A stretch of 64,000 nucleotides of DNA from Motilimonas pumila. GTDB lineage: Bacteria > Pseudomonadota > Gammaproteobacteria > Enterobacterales > CBDFNC01. The translations under genes and the position numbers were made by a program. The notes beneath the pieces were generated by a model that was not told the origin of the DNA, did no database searches, and worked only from the letters and a program-made list of their open reading frames with translations. Position 1 is the first letter of the stretch; each line of letters opens with the position of its first letter. The stretch spans positions 152,206 to 216,205 of the forward strand of contig NZ_QZCH01000004.1 of assembly GCF_003596335.1 (NCBI RefSeq), read 5' to 3'. Shown here piece after piece: positions 53,236 through 62,186 of this stretch.

Positions 53236-53676
53236 CTACTCATTCGTTATCAAGTAAGGCCCCAGCACCGTATTCAGCTTTGCTTTCAAAATGCCTGTTT
53301 CTACTTTTACTCCGGCTTCCTCTAATACCGCAATACCTCGCCCTTGGTTTCTACTGTGTGGGTCAATCAAGCCAACATAGACGTGTTCGATCCCTTGTTC
53401 AACAATTGTGTGGGCACAAGACGGCGTTCGGCCAACAAAAGAACACGGCTCTAAGGTTACAAATAAACTCACGCCAGATACATCTCCAGCCAATTGGGCA
53501 AGGACAGACGCCTCGGCATGATGCTGCCCAGGTGGCAGGGTAAAACCCGAAGCGATAATTTGTCCTTCTCTGACCGCAACGCAGCCCACTGGGGGATTGG
53601 GACGACAAGCAGGTAAGGCGCGTTGTCCTTCATTCATTGCGGCAGTCATAAACTGCAGTTTTTGTTCAGGAGTCAT
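53236..53676 (-). CDS. Stand-alone RibD-type deaminase domain
   Basis: 146-residue zinc deaminase matching the N-terminal half of RibD (diaminohydroxyphosphoribosylaminopyrimidine deaminase). HHAEASVLAQL carries the His and catalytic Glu; TLEPCSFVGRTPSC carries the two zinc Cys. Also RPNPPVGCVAV, typical of RibD. The reductase half is absent and no rib gene is adjacent. It may do a riboflavin step with a separate reductase, or have a different substrate. Start is ATG 53676, overlapping the upstream gene by 11 bp. Confidence 0.82.
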   Translation of the reverse strand: MTPEQKLQFMTAAMNEGQRALPACRPNPPVGCVAVREGQIIASGFTLPPGQHHAEASVLAQLAGDVSGVSLFVTLEPCSFVGRTPSCAHTIVEQGIEHVYVGLIDPHSRNQGRGIAVLEEAGVKVETGILKAKLNTVLGPYLITNE

Positions 53677-54472
53677 GTGTTAACCACTTTGTTATATCAG
53701 GGTAGGTGAATTGATAGTTAAGGTCCGCCATTAGCTTATCACTGTTGACTCGACACAGGGGCAAGCTGTTGTCTGTACTAAACTGTGGCGCGGGTAAATC
53801 CGCTTGGCGGGCCGCTAAAGTATAAAAGTCTTGTCGCGTAGCTTGAGTGGCTGAACTCACGTTGTAAGTTTTGGGCTCTGTTTGTTGCGCCAGCACCGCA
53901 AGTATGACGCCAATACAATCTTGTTGGTGAATCAAGTTTACCGGGGTCAAGCCTGCATCTAATTGCTTTCCTGCCAAAAAACGTCCGGGTATTCGCGCCG
54001 GCCCCACTAAGCCAGAAAAGCGCAAGGTACAAGTAGGGCGCACTGACTGAATGACTTGCTCTGCGTAAACCAAAGCTGACTCAAGCACTAAAGGAGACGT
54101 TTCGGTCAGTGGAGTATTGTGTTTTTGATACACGCCAGTACTGCTGATAAATATCAAGCGTTGAACGTGGCTCTCTCTTAACCCGTGACATAAGCTGTCT
54201 ATTTGCAGGCGATAACGGTCAGGGTGCTGACTTTTGCTTCGCGGCGGTAACATCACAATCATGCTAGTGACTTGTTCACAAAACCCTTGCCACTGCCCTT
54301 CTATGCCGACTTCGGTAATATCCAGCGCATAAGCATGCAACCCCTGTTGACGTAATTCGGCTAACGCGTTGGGATCGCGCCGTGATACCTTCACCCCATA
54401 GCCCGCATTTTGCAATGCAAGTGCCAGTGGTTGTCCCAACCAGCCGCAGCCCAAAATGGCAATTTGCTGCAT
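53666..54472 (-). CDS. NAD(P)-binding epimerase-like (YeeZ-type SDR) protein
   Basis: 268 residues of a Rossmann fold: IAILGCGWLGQPLALALQNAG at the N-terminus is the dinucleotide site. LIFISSTGVYQK and the SALVYAEQVI region are SDR-like, but the usual YxxxK is not intact (YAEQV), so catalysis is uncertain. Similar to YeeZ-type proteins of unknown role. It overlaps the RibD-type deaminase by 11 bp, so the two are coupled. Confidence 0.75.
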   Translation of the reverse strand: MQQIAILGCGWLGQPLALALQNAGYGVKVSRRDPNALAELRQQGLHAYALDITEVGIEGQWQGFCEQVTSMIVMLPPRSKSQHPDRYRLQIDSLCHGLRESHVQRLIFISSTGVYQKHNTPLTETSPLVLESALVYAEQVIQSVRPTCTLRFSGLVGPARIPGRFLAGKQLDAGLTPVNLIHQQDCIGVILAVLAQQTEPKTYNVSSATQATRQDFYTLAARQADLPAPQFSTDNSLPLCRVNSDKLMADLNYQFTYPDITKWLTHDS

Positions 54473-54568
54473 GTCTTATCTTCCTTAACTAATACTGGTA
54501 GCAATTTGCTAACCCGATTAAAGTATCATGTTAGGCATATCGCTTGGCTTCAATAATAAGGCCCAACC

Positions 54569-55657
54569 ATGGCACACTCTCATATTCTTTTTTCGATTAC
54601 TCACCATGGCTTTGGTCACGCGGCGATTGCTGCCGCAGTGATGGCGCAAATACAAAAAACGGCGCCCGCCATCAAGATTACCATCATGTCTAACGTTCCA
54701 AAAGACTACTTTGACCAACGATTGAATGATCACTTTGACTACTTGGCTGTTGGCTCTGACTTTGGCATGCAAATGCTCTCCCCCATTAAGGTAGATGTCA
54801 CCGCAAGCCATCAACAATACCTTGAGATGGCGGCACAATGGTCAGATTTAGTCGCTCATGAGCAAACCCACTTAAAGCGGATCAAACCCGATTTAGTGGT
54901 CAGCAATATATCGCCAGTCAGCTTGGCCGCAGCAGCAACACTGGGTATTCTTTGTGTCAGTTTAGCCCCATTCAATTGGCGTCAAATTTATCAGCGTTAT
55001 TGCGCCTCTTTGCCTGACGCAGAAAAAGTATTAGCCATACTTGAGCAAGCCTATCAAGCGGTAGAATGCATACTAAAAACCACGCCTCACGTAGCGGATC
55101 CGCTGAATGCGTCGAAAGAAGTCGCCGTAGGGCCTATTTGTCAGCTGGGTCAACCGCAAGCAGATATATTGCAACAGCGTCTGCGCAACAGCAGTAACAG
55201 AGTATTTCATCGTGTAGGGCTGATTGCATTGGGCGGGTTAACAGAGCCTCTTAACTTAAACGCGTGGCCAAACTTACCCGGGTGGCTGTGGTTGGTCGAT
55301 CAAACACCGCCCAGCGAACGCTGCGACATGCTGCACTTTACAGCAGCCGAAATGCGTTTTTTAGATTTAGTGTTCAGCGTCGATTTAGCGCTGACCAAAC
55401 CAGGTTATGGTACCTACACAGAATTAGCCTGCGCCGGCACTAATGCGGTAACGCTAGCTCGGCCAGATTGGCCGGAAACGCCGTTTCTCAACGCGTTTTT
55501 ACAACAGCATGTTAATTGTGTGGAAATCTCGCCACAAGGTCTATATAACGGCGAGCTAGCACTGGCGATCGAGCAGGTCTCAACACCGCATCAGAAACCG
55601 CGCGCGCAGGCAAACGGTGCAGCTAACGCGGCTAAGCATATTTTGGCGTTACTTTAG
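54569..55657 (+). CDS. GT-B-type glycosyltransferase-like protein
   Basis: 362 residues. The N-terminal SHILFSITHHGFGHAAIAAAVM and the late KPGYGTYTELACAGTNAV with RPDWPETPFLNAFL resemble the acceptor and donor regions of MurG/UDP-glycosyltransferase-like proteins. No signal peptide. Function unknown; it is not linked to the LPS cluster by operon. ATG 54569 with AAGG upstream. Confidence 0.68.
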   Translation: MAHSHILFSITHHGFGHAAIAAAVMAQIQKTAPAIKITIMSNVPKDYFDQRLNDHFDYLAVGSDFGMQMLSPIKVDVTASHQQYLEMAAQWSDLVAHEQTHLKRIKPDLVVSNISPVSLAAAATLGILCVSLAPFNWRQIYQRYCASLPDAEKVLAILEQAYQAVECILKTTPHVADPLNASKEVAVGPICQLGQPQADILQQRLRNSSNRVFHRVGLIALGGLTEPLNLNAWPNLPGWLWLVDQTPPSERCDMLHFTAAEMRFLDLVFSVDLALTKPGYGTYTELACAGTNAVTLARPDWPETPFLNAFLQQHVNCVEISPQGLYNGELALAIEQVSTPHQKPRAQANGAANAAKHILALL

Positions 55658-56073
55658 GACGCTGTCGTGGCGGGTAATGGAAAGACTTGGTCGACTTGCT
55701 CATGGATATAAGGTCTACCACGTTGGTTAAGCGCAGTGCCTATAACCAACGCCTGCAACGCAATTTTACCATCACTGACTCGCACTACGGTTTGGCGAAA
55801 AGCAAAACGGGTTTTACTTGGCCGCTCTGGTACAACTTCAACATAGAACTCATCGCCGCTGCGCAAAGAGGCTTTATAATCCATTTCCGCACGTACCACC
55901 ACTAAGTGAATGCCTGCCTCCGCCAACTCTGCAAAATTTACCCCTTTCTGGTGTAAAAACTCATGTCGTGCGTGTTCAAGGTAATTAAAATAAACACCGT
56001 TATTGACGATACCTTGCATATCACATTCGTAATCACGTACTTTAAAGTTCAGTTGAAAGCTGCTGTTGCTCAT
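55654..56073 (-). CDS. 4HBT-fold acyl-CoA thioesterase
   Basis: 139-residue hotdog-fold thioesterase. DYECDMQGIVNNGVYFNYLEHARHEFL is the family motif; in YbgC-type enzymes the catalytic Asp is followed by xxGxxxN as here (DMQGIVNN). Substrate acyl chain unknown. Start is ATG 56073 with AGGA 5 bases upstream. It ends 4 bp inside the preceding plus-strand gene. Confidence 0.88.
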   Translation of the reverse strand: MSNSSFQLNFKVRDYECDMQGIVNNGVYFNYLEHARHEFLHQKGVNFAELAEAGIHLVVVRAEMDYKASLRSGDEFYVEVVPERPSKTRFAFRQTVVRVSDGKIALQALVIGTALNQRGRPYIHEQVDQVFPLPATTAS

Positions 56074-56173
56074 CTTGTTCCTTTTGACGTTGGCTGCGAA
56101 AGCGCAGGTAACGTAAGGTTAACCTTCGCTTTACGCGTTTATTCACTTTTTGTTTGCGTTGATTAAACTTCAC
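56042..56173 (-). CDS. Possible 43-residue very basic small protein
   Basis: GTG 56173 with AGGA 5 bases upstream opens 43 codons ending TAA at 56042. The first 30 residues are about half Lys/Arg (KFNQRKQKVNKRVKRRL), then a Gln/Glu-rich tail. It overlaps the thioesterase start by 32 bp. No family recognised; it could be a ribosome- or RNA-binding small protein, or chance. Confidence 0.35.
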   Translation of the reverse strand: MKFNQRKQKVNKRVKRRLTLRYLRFRSQRQKEQDEQQQLSTEL

Positions 56174-56242
56174 TGCATTCCTTAGTGGTGAGGCCTATGG
56201 CTTGGCCTGATAATACTGACATGGCCTTGGCTCACCCCGTGA

Positions 56243-56866
56243 TTATTTTGCGCTGGCATCCGCCTTCAATTCGTTAATGGCTTCAGCAGCGGCAATTTTA
56301 CGCCCAAAAGTCGCGAAGTACTGCAAACTCTGCGGTAGATCTTGATACACCTTACCCACCGTTGGGATCTGACTTTTATCGGTGTCTTTGAGCATGTTAG
56401 GCAGTTGCGGGTGCCCCGACAACACCATTGCACCAAGCAAGGTTTGTGAAACTAAATTTTTGGAATCTGAATCTAGCTTGGCGAGTCGATCTTGCCACAA
56501 ATCAGATAACCAGTGATAGCCTTGCAAAAAACCAGCACAAAACGCCATTAGCTCCACGTTTGCATTGTCATCTTTGCATTCACACACGTCTGGAAATTGA
56601 AAACCTTGCTCACTCTGAACGCTGTCTACCGCAGCTTTAAAATACGTCATAATTTGTTGCAAGAACTCGTCTCGAGCACCTGCGTCAATCTCAGAGCTAA
56701 TCTTCTGTTCAACAAACAGCATTGGCCACCAATCTTCGGTAGCAATAAGAGCAGGCGCGCTAAGAATGGCAAAGGTAAAACCTTGCGCCTGGGTTGGCCC
56801 CATCACTTTACCGGTTAATGAAGGGTGATTGATGGCGGTTATCAAGTTAGCCGTAGAGTAAGCCAT
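56243..56866 (-). CDS. UPF0149 / YecA-like family protein
   Basis: 207 residues, helical. The segment AFCAGFLQGYHWLSDLW is the UPF0149/YgfB signature. No metal-binding SEC-C tail is visible. Function in the family is unclear. It starts at ATG 56866 behind AAGGA. Confidence 0.78.
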   Translation of the reverse strand: MAYSTANLITAINHPSLTGKVMGPTQAQGFTFAILSAPALIATEDWWPMLFVEQKISSEIDAGARDEFLQQIMTYFKAAVDSVQSEQGFQFPDVCECKDDNANVELMAFCAGFLQGYHWLSDLWQDRLAKLDSDSKNLVSQTLLGAMVLSGHPQLPNMLKDTDKSQIPTVGKVYQDLPQSLQYFATFGRKIAAAEAINELKADASAK

Positions 56867-57001
56867 GGGAAATCCTTGTAAATTTAAATTGCCCCTGATG
56901 ATAATGCATCACACCCAAGCGCCAAGCGCCACACCATGAGTCTGTGAAGAGGATCGCTGGGAAAGCGCTGAGGGCGACAAACATGGTCTATTTTAAGCCA
57001 T

Positions 57002-57865
57002 TTAAGGGCATATAGTACGGTCGTCAAACGCCGCTTGTAGGTGATTAACAAGCGACGTATCCAGCCAACTAAGGTTGGCAGAACCTGGTTGCAGCACAAT
57101 ATCAATACTCGGTAGCGCTTCTAGTTGTGGGCAATCCAAAATTGCCAAGTCGTCAGGAACACTACTGCGGGCTAACACGGTGACAGCCAATCCTTGGCGT
57201 GCCAAACCAAATAAAGCAGATGCTTGTGAACTGGTTGCAACTAGGTGAAACCTTTGCTGAGCTTTGTTTAAAATCGCGATGCTGCTTTGATGAAACTGGC
57301 AATCGTCTTCAAATAGCGCCAGTGGCCAAGACCAGCTCGGATCTCGTTGCCCTATCTGTTGTTGCAGTGTTTGTTTAGCCACCCACACACCATAGTCACG
57401 AAGTAATAAGTGACCTTCGTGGCTAGCGGGTTTTCGCGTAACAACAGCTAAATCTAACTGACCGTCATCCAACATGGCTAATAACTGATAGCTAGGCAAA
57501 CAACAAAGTTTGAATTGTAATTTGGTGTGTTGGCTAAGAATGGATACCACTAAGGGCAAAATGGTTTCAGCGTAGTCTGCGGGGCAGCCAAGGCGAACCA
57601 CATCGGGCTGGCAATGTTGTAATTCAAGCAAGGCAGCGTCATGCAGCTGCACAATATTTTGGGCATGACTTAGTAGCCGCAACCCTGTAGGGGTTAATTT
57701 AAGTTGCCTCCCATGCTGCCGATAAAGCGGTTGGCCGACTTCACCTTGTAGTTTCTTCATTTGCATACTGATGGCAGATTGGGTTTTAAACCGCAACGCT
57801 GCAGTACGCGTGAAACTGCCTGTTTGCGCGAACGTAATAAACGTTTTAAGACTTTCCAAGTCCAT
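57002..57865 (-). CDS. LysR-family transcriptional regulator
   Basis: 287 residues with a winged helix-turn-helix at residues 1-60 (LESLKTFITFAQTGSFTRTAA, then QSAISMQMKKLQ) and a periplasmic-binding-protein-like effector domain. Divergent from a GST gene starting at 57998, which it probably controls; this is the usual LysR arrangement. Start is ATG 57865; a TTG at 57874 lies on top of the Shine-Dalgarno. Confidence 0.9.
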   Translation of the reverse strand: MDLESLKTFITFAQTGSFTRTAALRFKTQSAISMQMKKLQGEVGQPLYRQHGRQLKLTPTGLRLLSHAQNIVQLHDAALLELQHCQPDVVRLGCPADYAETILPLVVSILSQHTKLQFKLCCLPSYQLLAMLDDGQLDLAVVTRKPASHEGHLLLRDYGVWVAKQTLQQQIGQRDPSWSWPLALFEDDCQFHQSSIAILNKAQQRFHLVATSSQASALFGLARQGLAVTVLARSSVPDDLAILDCPQLEALPSIDIVLQPGSANLSWLDTSLVNHLQAAFDDRTICP

Positions 57866-57997
57866 CTGTATCAAACTCCTAAGCCATCACAGATTGCCAG
57901 CTATCAAAAATTATCATGCCTTGCATTCATATTATTGGCTAGTTTCAGCAACGCCTTGGCTGCACAATGAAATGCCTCTCACTCACAAGGAATACCT

Positions 57998-58609
57998 ATG
58001 CGTTTGCACGACTACCTACCCTCAGGCAATGGCTATAAGATTCGACTACTGCAGAGTTTCTTAAGGCAACCTTTTCAGTTGTTAGAATACGATATTATAC
58101 GAGGAGAAACGCGTACATCCGCTTTTTTGGCGTTAAACCCAAATGGCAAGGTTCCAGTGCTTGAAATCAGCCCCACTAAGGCATTATGTGAATCAAACGC
58201 TATTTTGTATTACCTGGCACAAACTACTCCATACTGGCCAGTAGACACTTGGCATCAAGCACAGGCGATGCAGTGGTTAAATTTCGAACAATACAGTCAT
58301 GAGCCTAACATTGCGACGCTACGCTTCTGGCGCAAGCTACCAAGCCTTACCCAGTGGCAACAAGATAACATTCACCAGAAGCAAACGGCCGGTTATGCCG
58401 CCCTTGCGGTCTTAGAACAGCACCTTGGTAGCCAAGACTTCTTAGTTGCTAATACTTTATCCATTGCTGATATCGCCTTGTACGCATACACCCATGTGGC
58501 GTCAGAAGGAGGCTTTGACCTGAACCGCTTTCCTGCAGTTAAAGCCTGGCTACAACGAATTGCCGACCACCCCCACTATATCGATATCCACAGTCGCGAA
58601 ATCGCCTAA
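57998..58609 (+). CDS. Glutathione S-transferase-like protein
   Basis: 203 residues: a thioredoxin-like N-terminal domain with NPNGKVPVLEI (cis-Pro) and LCESNAILYYLA (Glu-Ser glutathione site), then the helical domain with FLVANTLSIADIALYAY (the N-capping motif). The substrate cannot be predicted. Divergent from the LysR gene 132 bp away. Confidence 0.88.
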   Translation: MRLHDYLPSGNGYKIRLLQSFLRQPFQLLEYDIIRGETRTSAFLALNPNGKVPVLEISPTKALCESNAILYYLAQTTPYWPVDTWHQAQAMQWLNFEQYSHEPNIATLRFWRKLPSLTQWQQDNIHQKQTAGYAALAVLEQHLGSQDFLVANTLSIADIALYAYTHVASEGGFDLNRFPAVKAWLQRIADHPHYIDIHSREIA

Positions 58610-58649
58610 TAATCGGGGTCGAATGTGCCTTACCATTCGACCCTGCTCG

Positions 58650-59219
58650 TTAGTCGTTGCGGGCTAAGTTTTTCTCCATCGTTAAAGGACTGTCTTTTAG
58701 GGTGAAACTTGCCACAAAGAAAAACGTCACCAAACCAACATAAGCGGCCAGCAATTCAAAAAAGTTATTTTGATAGCTTAGAAACTTGGCGATGCCAAAA
58801 AACACAGCAATTAACCAACCCGCTAAGGAGACAGCCACCGAAAACCGAAACAAAGTCGCTTCATTTAAAGATTTGACAAAGGGACGCTGCTCAGATAATC
58901 CTCTGATACAAGGCAAAACACGCTTAGCAATGTAGTAACCATTAATTGTGACTATGGTGACTATTAACATTTTTGCCCACACTTTTTGGTTCATAACGTA
59001 ATCAGGATCTTGTTGATAGCCTAGGATTAAAAAGCCAATTCCAGAACCCCATAACGCCAACAGTGCCCAGTTAATCGTATGATGAGCTAGCTTAATCACT
59101 TCAAATAAATCGTCACTAAAATTACGAAACCGCCGTGAAATCAGGTATTCAGTCATGATCATGGCACCAATTGCGGCGGCTAATGCGATGACATGGGTAT
59201 ATAAAAGTAAAGTCTTCAT
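58650..59219 (-). CDS. Membrane protein, unknown function
   Basis: 189 residues with about five hydrophobic segments (KTLLLYTHVIALAAAIGAM, INWALLALWGSGIGFLI, MLIVTIVTINGYYIA, VAVSLAGWLIAVFF, AYVGLVTFFFVASF). His residues in helix 1 (YTHV) and helix 2 (LAHHTINW) recall cytochrome-b-like or CopD-like membrane proteins, but no family is certain. Start is ATG 59219 with AAGGAG 5 bases upstream; an upstream in-frame extension to 59285 is not supported. Confidence 0.72.
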   Translation of the reverse strand: MKTLLLYTHVIALAAAIGAMIMTEYLISRRFRNFSDDLFEVIKLAHHTINWALLALWGSGIGFLILGYQQDPDYVMNQKVWAKMLIVTIVTINGYYIAKRVLPCIRGLSEQRPFVKSLNEATLFRFSVAVSLAGWLIAVFFGIAKFLSYQNNFFELLAAYVGLVTFFFVASFTLKDSPLTMEKNLARND

Positions 59220-59828
59220 GTTTGCTCCTTGCATAGTAATCAATGGCATCCTGCCAACACAGCCAAGCCAGCTGTGAGCAAGCATGAGAACCGAAATCAG
59301 ATCAAAAACACAAATGACTTTTTATTTATATTTCTTATTTATGACAAACTCAGCAAAATCCCACACGAAAAGCAGTGCTATTTCGATATAAACAGTCAAA
59401 TCAACACGATAGAAAGCAAAGAAATAATCAATTGAACGCAAAGTGAAAGCGTTGCGGGCGAAACCCTGTCGTATTTATAGGGTAAAGAGTGGGCTTCGCC
59501 TTGTTCAGGTCGCAGATCTAGGGGCTTAGAAAGATATTAACGATAATTCATCGCATTTCACTGGCAAAAATAAATGCAATGGCTATGAAAACATGCAAGT
59601 CAGCGGATTTAAATTACACTTAAAGCCAACAAGAGGCGTATTGGCAAAGTGTGAAGGAAGGTTTAAACACTGAAATTCACTGGGTTTGCAGACTAAACCT
59701 AAAATGAGCTGGAATAAACGTCACATTTAAAACTTTTTTGTGACGAAGCGCATAAATAACGAGCATTTCTTGACATTTTGGCATAGAATATCGCGCCGTT
59801 TCATCATCCACACAAACTTAGAGGTTAC
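59220..59828. other. Long upstream region of deaD
   Basis: 609 bp without a supported gene. It contains nested inverted repeats at about 59456-59505 (GGCGAA...TTCGCC with ACCCT/AGGGT inside) and a spaced palindrome CGTCACA (59719-59725) / TGTGACG (59739-59745). A TTGACA at 59771 may be a -35. A long structured leader would fit deaD, whose mRNA leader is long and cold-regulated in E. coli. Confidence 0.5.
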
Positions 59829-61553
59829 ATGTCCACAGAAACTCCATTATTTAGTGATTTACACCTACCTGAACCAGTACTAAAAGCACTGGTAGAATTA
59901 GGTTATGAAACACCTTCTCCAATTCAGGCTCAGTGTATCCCACTATTACTGGATGGCAAGGACGTGTTAGGTATGGCACAAACAGGTACCGGTAAAACTG
60001 CAGCGTTTGCCTTGCCTTTGTTAGCCAATATTGATCTAAAACTGAACAAGCCACAAGTACTGGTATTGGCACCAACTCGTGAATTAGCAATTCAGGTAGC
60101 AGAAGCATTCCAAGCTTACTCTCGCCACCTGCCTAACTTCCACGTATTACCAATTTATGGCGGTCAAAACTATGGCTTGCAGTTCAAGTCATTAAAGCGT
60201 GGCCCTCAGGTAGTTGTTGGCACCCCAGGTCGAATCATGGACCATTTAAGCCGTGGTACCCTGGATTTATCGGGGCTACGAGCCATGGTATTAGATGAAG
60301 CCGACGAAATGCTTCGTATGGGCTTTATCGAAGACGTTGAAACTATCATGGCTGAAACGCCAGAAGAGCGTCAAACGGCTTTGTTCTCGGCAACCATGCC
60401 AGATCAAATAAAGCGCATCACTAAGCGTTACATGCGCCAGCCTACTGAAATCAAGATAAAAGCAAAAACGTCAACCGTAGAGAACATTGAGCAAAAAGCA
60501 TGGATTGTTCGTGGTGCCAATAAGCTAGATGCACTTACACGCATGTTAGAAACTGAAGAGTTTGACGGCGTGATCATTTTCGCTCGTACCAAAACAGCCA
60601 CGGTAGAACTGGCTGAAAAATTGGAAGCACGTGGTTATCGTAGCTCCGCATTGAATGGTGACATGAACCAAGCCCTGCGTGAACGCACTGTCTCTCGTTT
60701 GAAATCAGGCAGCTTGGATATCTTAGTTGCAACTGACGTGGCAGCTCGTGGTTTAGACGTTGAACGTATTAGCTTAGTGGTTAACTATGATATCCCAACG
60801 GATACCGAATCATACGTTCACCGTATCGGCCGAACAGGTCGTGCAGGCCGCCAAGGTAAAGCTATCTTGTTTGTGGCGCCACGTGAGCGTCGTTTACTTA
60901 AGGCCATTGAACGCGCCACTCGTCAACCTATCACTATGATGGACCTGCCAACGCGCAGCGAAGTGACGCAAAAACGTATTGAGTCATTCCAAACAGAAGT
61001 TCAAAAGGTACTAGAAGCTGAAAAACTGGAGTTCTACCTAGAGTTAGTCGGACAACTGACAAATGAACTTGAAATCAGCCAAGAAGACATGACTGCAGCC
61101 TTGTTATACATGGCTCAAAAAGACAAGCCTTTCCAATTACCGGAAGAGCCTGTTCGTGAGCGTTTCTCTGACCGTGACGGTCGCCGGGAACGCGGAGATC
61201 GTGCAGAGCGAGGAGACCGCGCACCAAGAGAACGTGGTGATCGCCGTAAACCCGAAGGACCTTTGGATACCTATCGTATCGAAGTAGGTCGTGAACACGG
61301 TGTGCAAGTTAAAAATATCGTTGGTGCGATAGCTAATGAAGGCAATATGAACAGCCGATTCATTGGCGATATCGTGCTACACAACGACTACTCTACCGTG
61401 CAGCTACCACAAAATATGCCTGCAGATTTACTCAAGCACTTCCAAAAAGTGTACATTTGCCAACAGCAAATTCGCATGCAAAAGGTCGATGAAGCGGGCA
61501 CTTACAAGCCTCGTCGTCGCAGCCCTAAAAAGCGCGACCATCGCAAAGGCTAA
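59829..61553 (+). CDS. deaD: ATP-dependent DEAD-box RNA helicase DeaD/CsdA
   Basis: 574-residue RNA helicase that unwinds RNA in ribosome assembly and mRNA decay, important in the cold. All motifs are present: Q motif (YETPSPIQAQCIP), motif I AQTGTGKT (50-57), PTRELAIQ, GTPGR, DEAD (156-159), SAT, RGLD and HRIGRTGRAGR. After the helicase core come a RBD (about 490-560, RIEVGREHGVQVKNIVGAI) and an Arg-rich linker with RGDR repeats. Slightly shorter than E. coli (629). ATG 59829 behind GAGGT. Confidence 0.96.
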   Translation: MSTETPLFSDLHLPEPVLKALVELGYETPSPIQAQCIPLLLDGKDVLGMAQTGTGKTAAFALPLLANIDLKLNKPQVLVLAPTRELAIQVAEAFQAYSRHLPNFHVLPIYGGQNYGLQFKSLKRGPQVVVGTPGRIMDHLSRGTLDLSGLRAMVLDEADEMLRMGFIEDVETIMAETPEERQTALFSATMPDQIKRITKRYMRQPTEIKIKAKTSTVENIEQKAWIVRGANKLDALTRMLETEEFDGVIIFARTKTATVELAEKLEARGYRSSALNGDMNQALRERTVSRLKSGSLDILVATDVAARGLDVERISLVVNYDIPTDTESYVHRIGRTGRAGRQGKAILFVAPRERRLLKAIERATRQPITMMDLPTRSEVTQKRIESFQTEVQKVLEAEKLEFYLELVGQLTNELEISQEDMTAALLYMAQKDKPFQLPEEPVRERFSDRDGRRERGDRAERGDRAPRERGDRRKPEGPLDTYRIEVGREHGVQVKNIVGAIANEGNMNSRFIGDIVLHNDYSTVQLPQNMPADLLKHFQKVYICQQQIRMQKVDEAGTYKPRRRSPKKRDHRKG

Positions 61554-61561
61554 TAAAAGAT

Positions 61562-61589
61562 AAAAACCGGCTAACAAGCCGGTTTTTTT
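61562..61589 (+). terminator. Terminator after deaD
   Basis: AAAAACCGGCT (61562-61572) pairs with AGCCGGTTTTT (61577-61587) around a 4-nt loop and ends in T. Confidence 0.88.
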
Positions 61590-61813
61590 CATCCCCCACC
61601 AAATTTCCCACCAAAAAATACCAGCAGCTCAAAACAACACCACAGTAAAAAATAAAATCACCACATTAATTTATCAACAAGCCGTCAATATCTATAATTT
61701 AGTAAAACTGCTTAACCAAAATGTGATTATGGCTAAAACAAATCTTTTCCGACTACGTCATCATCAAACGACAACTAGTTAATGGCGAATAAGTGAACAC
61801 ATAGGAAGCAGAC

Positions 61814-62158
61814 ATGGTTATTGACCAAACCGGTTACATTGAACTCATTCAGTACCTCACCGACAACCTTAATATCTTTGAGAAAAGATCGACGCAACAA
61901 CGCGGCGACACTTTGGCAGAACTGGTATCAGAGCAAATTTCAGAAAATATCATGCGAGTATGTTTGCAACATGAACATCTCGATAGCCATCACAGGTTCG
62001 AAGTAGTCAGGGAAACGGACGCAATCGTGCATGACTTAGAAGAAGTCTTATCAAACGTTTGGGAAAGTGTGCCTACAGAAGAACAAGCAGAGTTTATAAA
62101 CGAGTTTATCGGTTTACTTAAAAACCTTTTTGATACCGCCTTGTGTGCTTATGACTAG
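61814..62158 (+). CDS. Small helical protein, possibly DUF3802 family
   Basis: 114 residues, acidic, all-helical by composition, no membrane segment (GYIELIQYLTDNLNIFEKR, EEQAEFINEFIGLLKNL). It resembles the DUF3802 proteins of Shewanella/Alteromonadales from memory only. Function unknown. ATG 61814 with AGGAAG upstream. Confidence 0.65.
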   Translation: MVIDQTGYIELIQYLTDNLNIFEKRSTQQRGDTLAELVSEQISENIMRVCLQHEHLDSHHRFEVVRETDAIVHDLEEVLSNVWESVPTEEQAEFINEFIGLLKNLFDTALCAYD

Positions 62159-62186
62159 CATGTTGCCAGTCATAAGCAATGACTGA

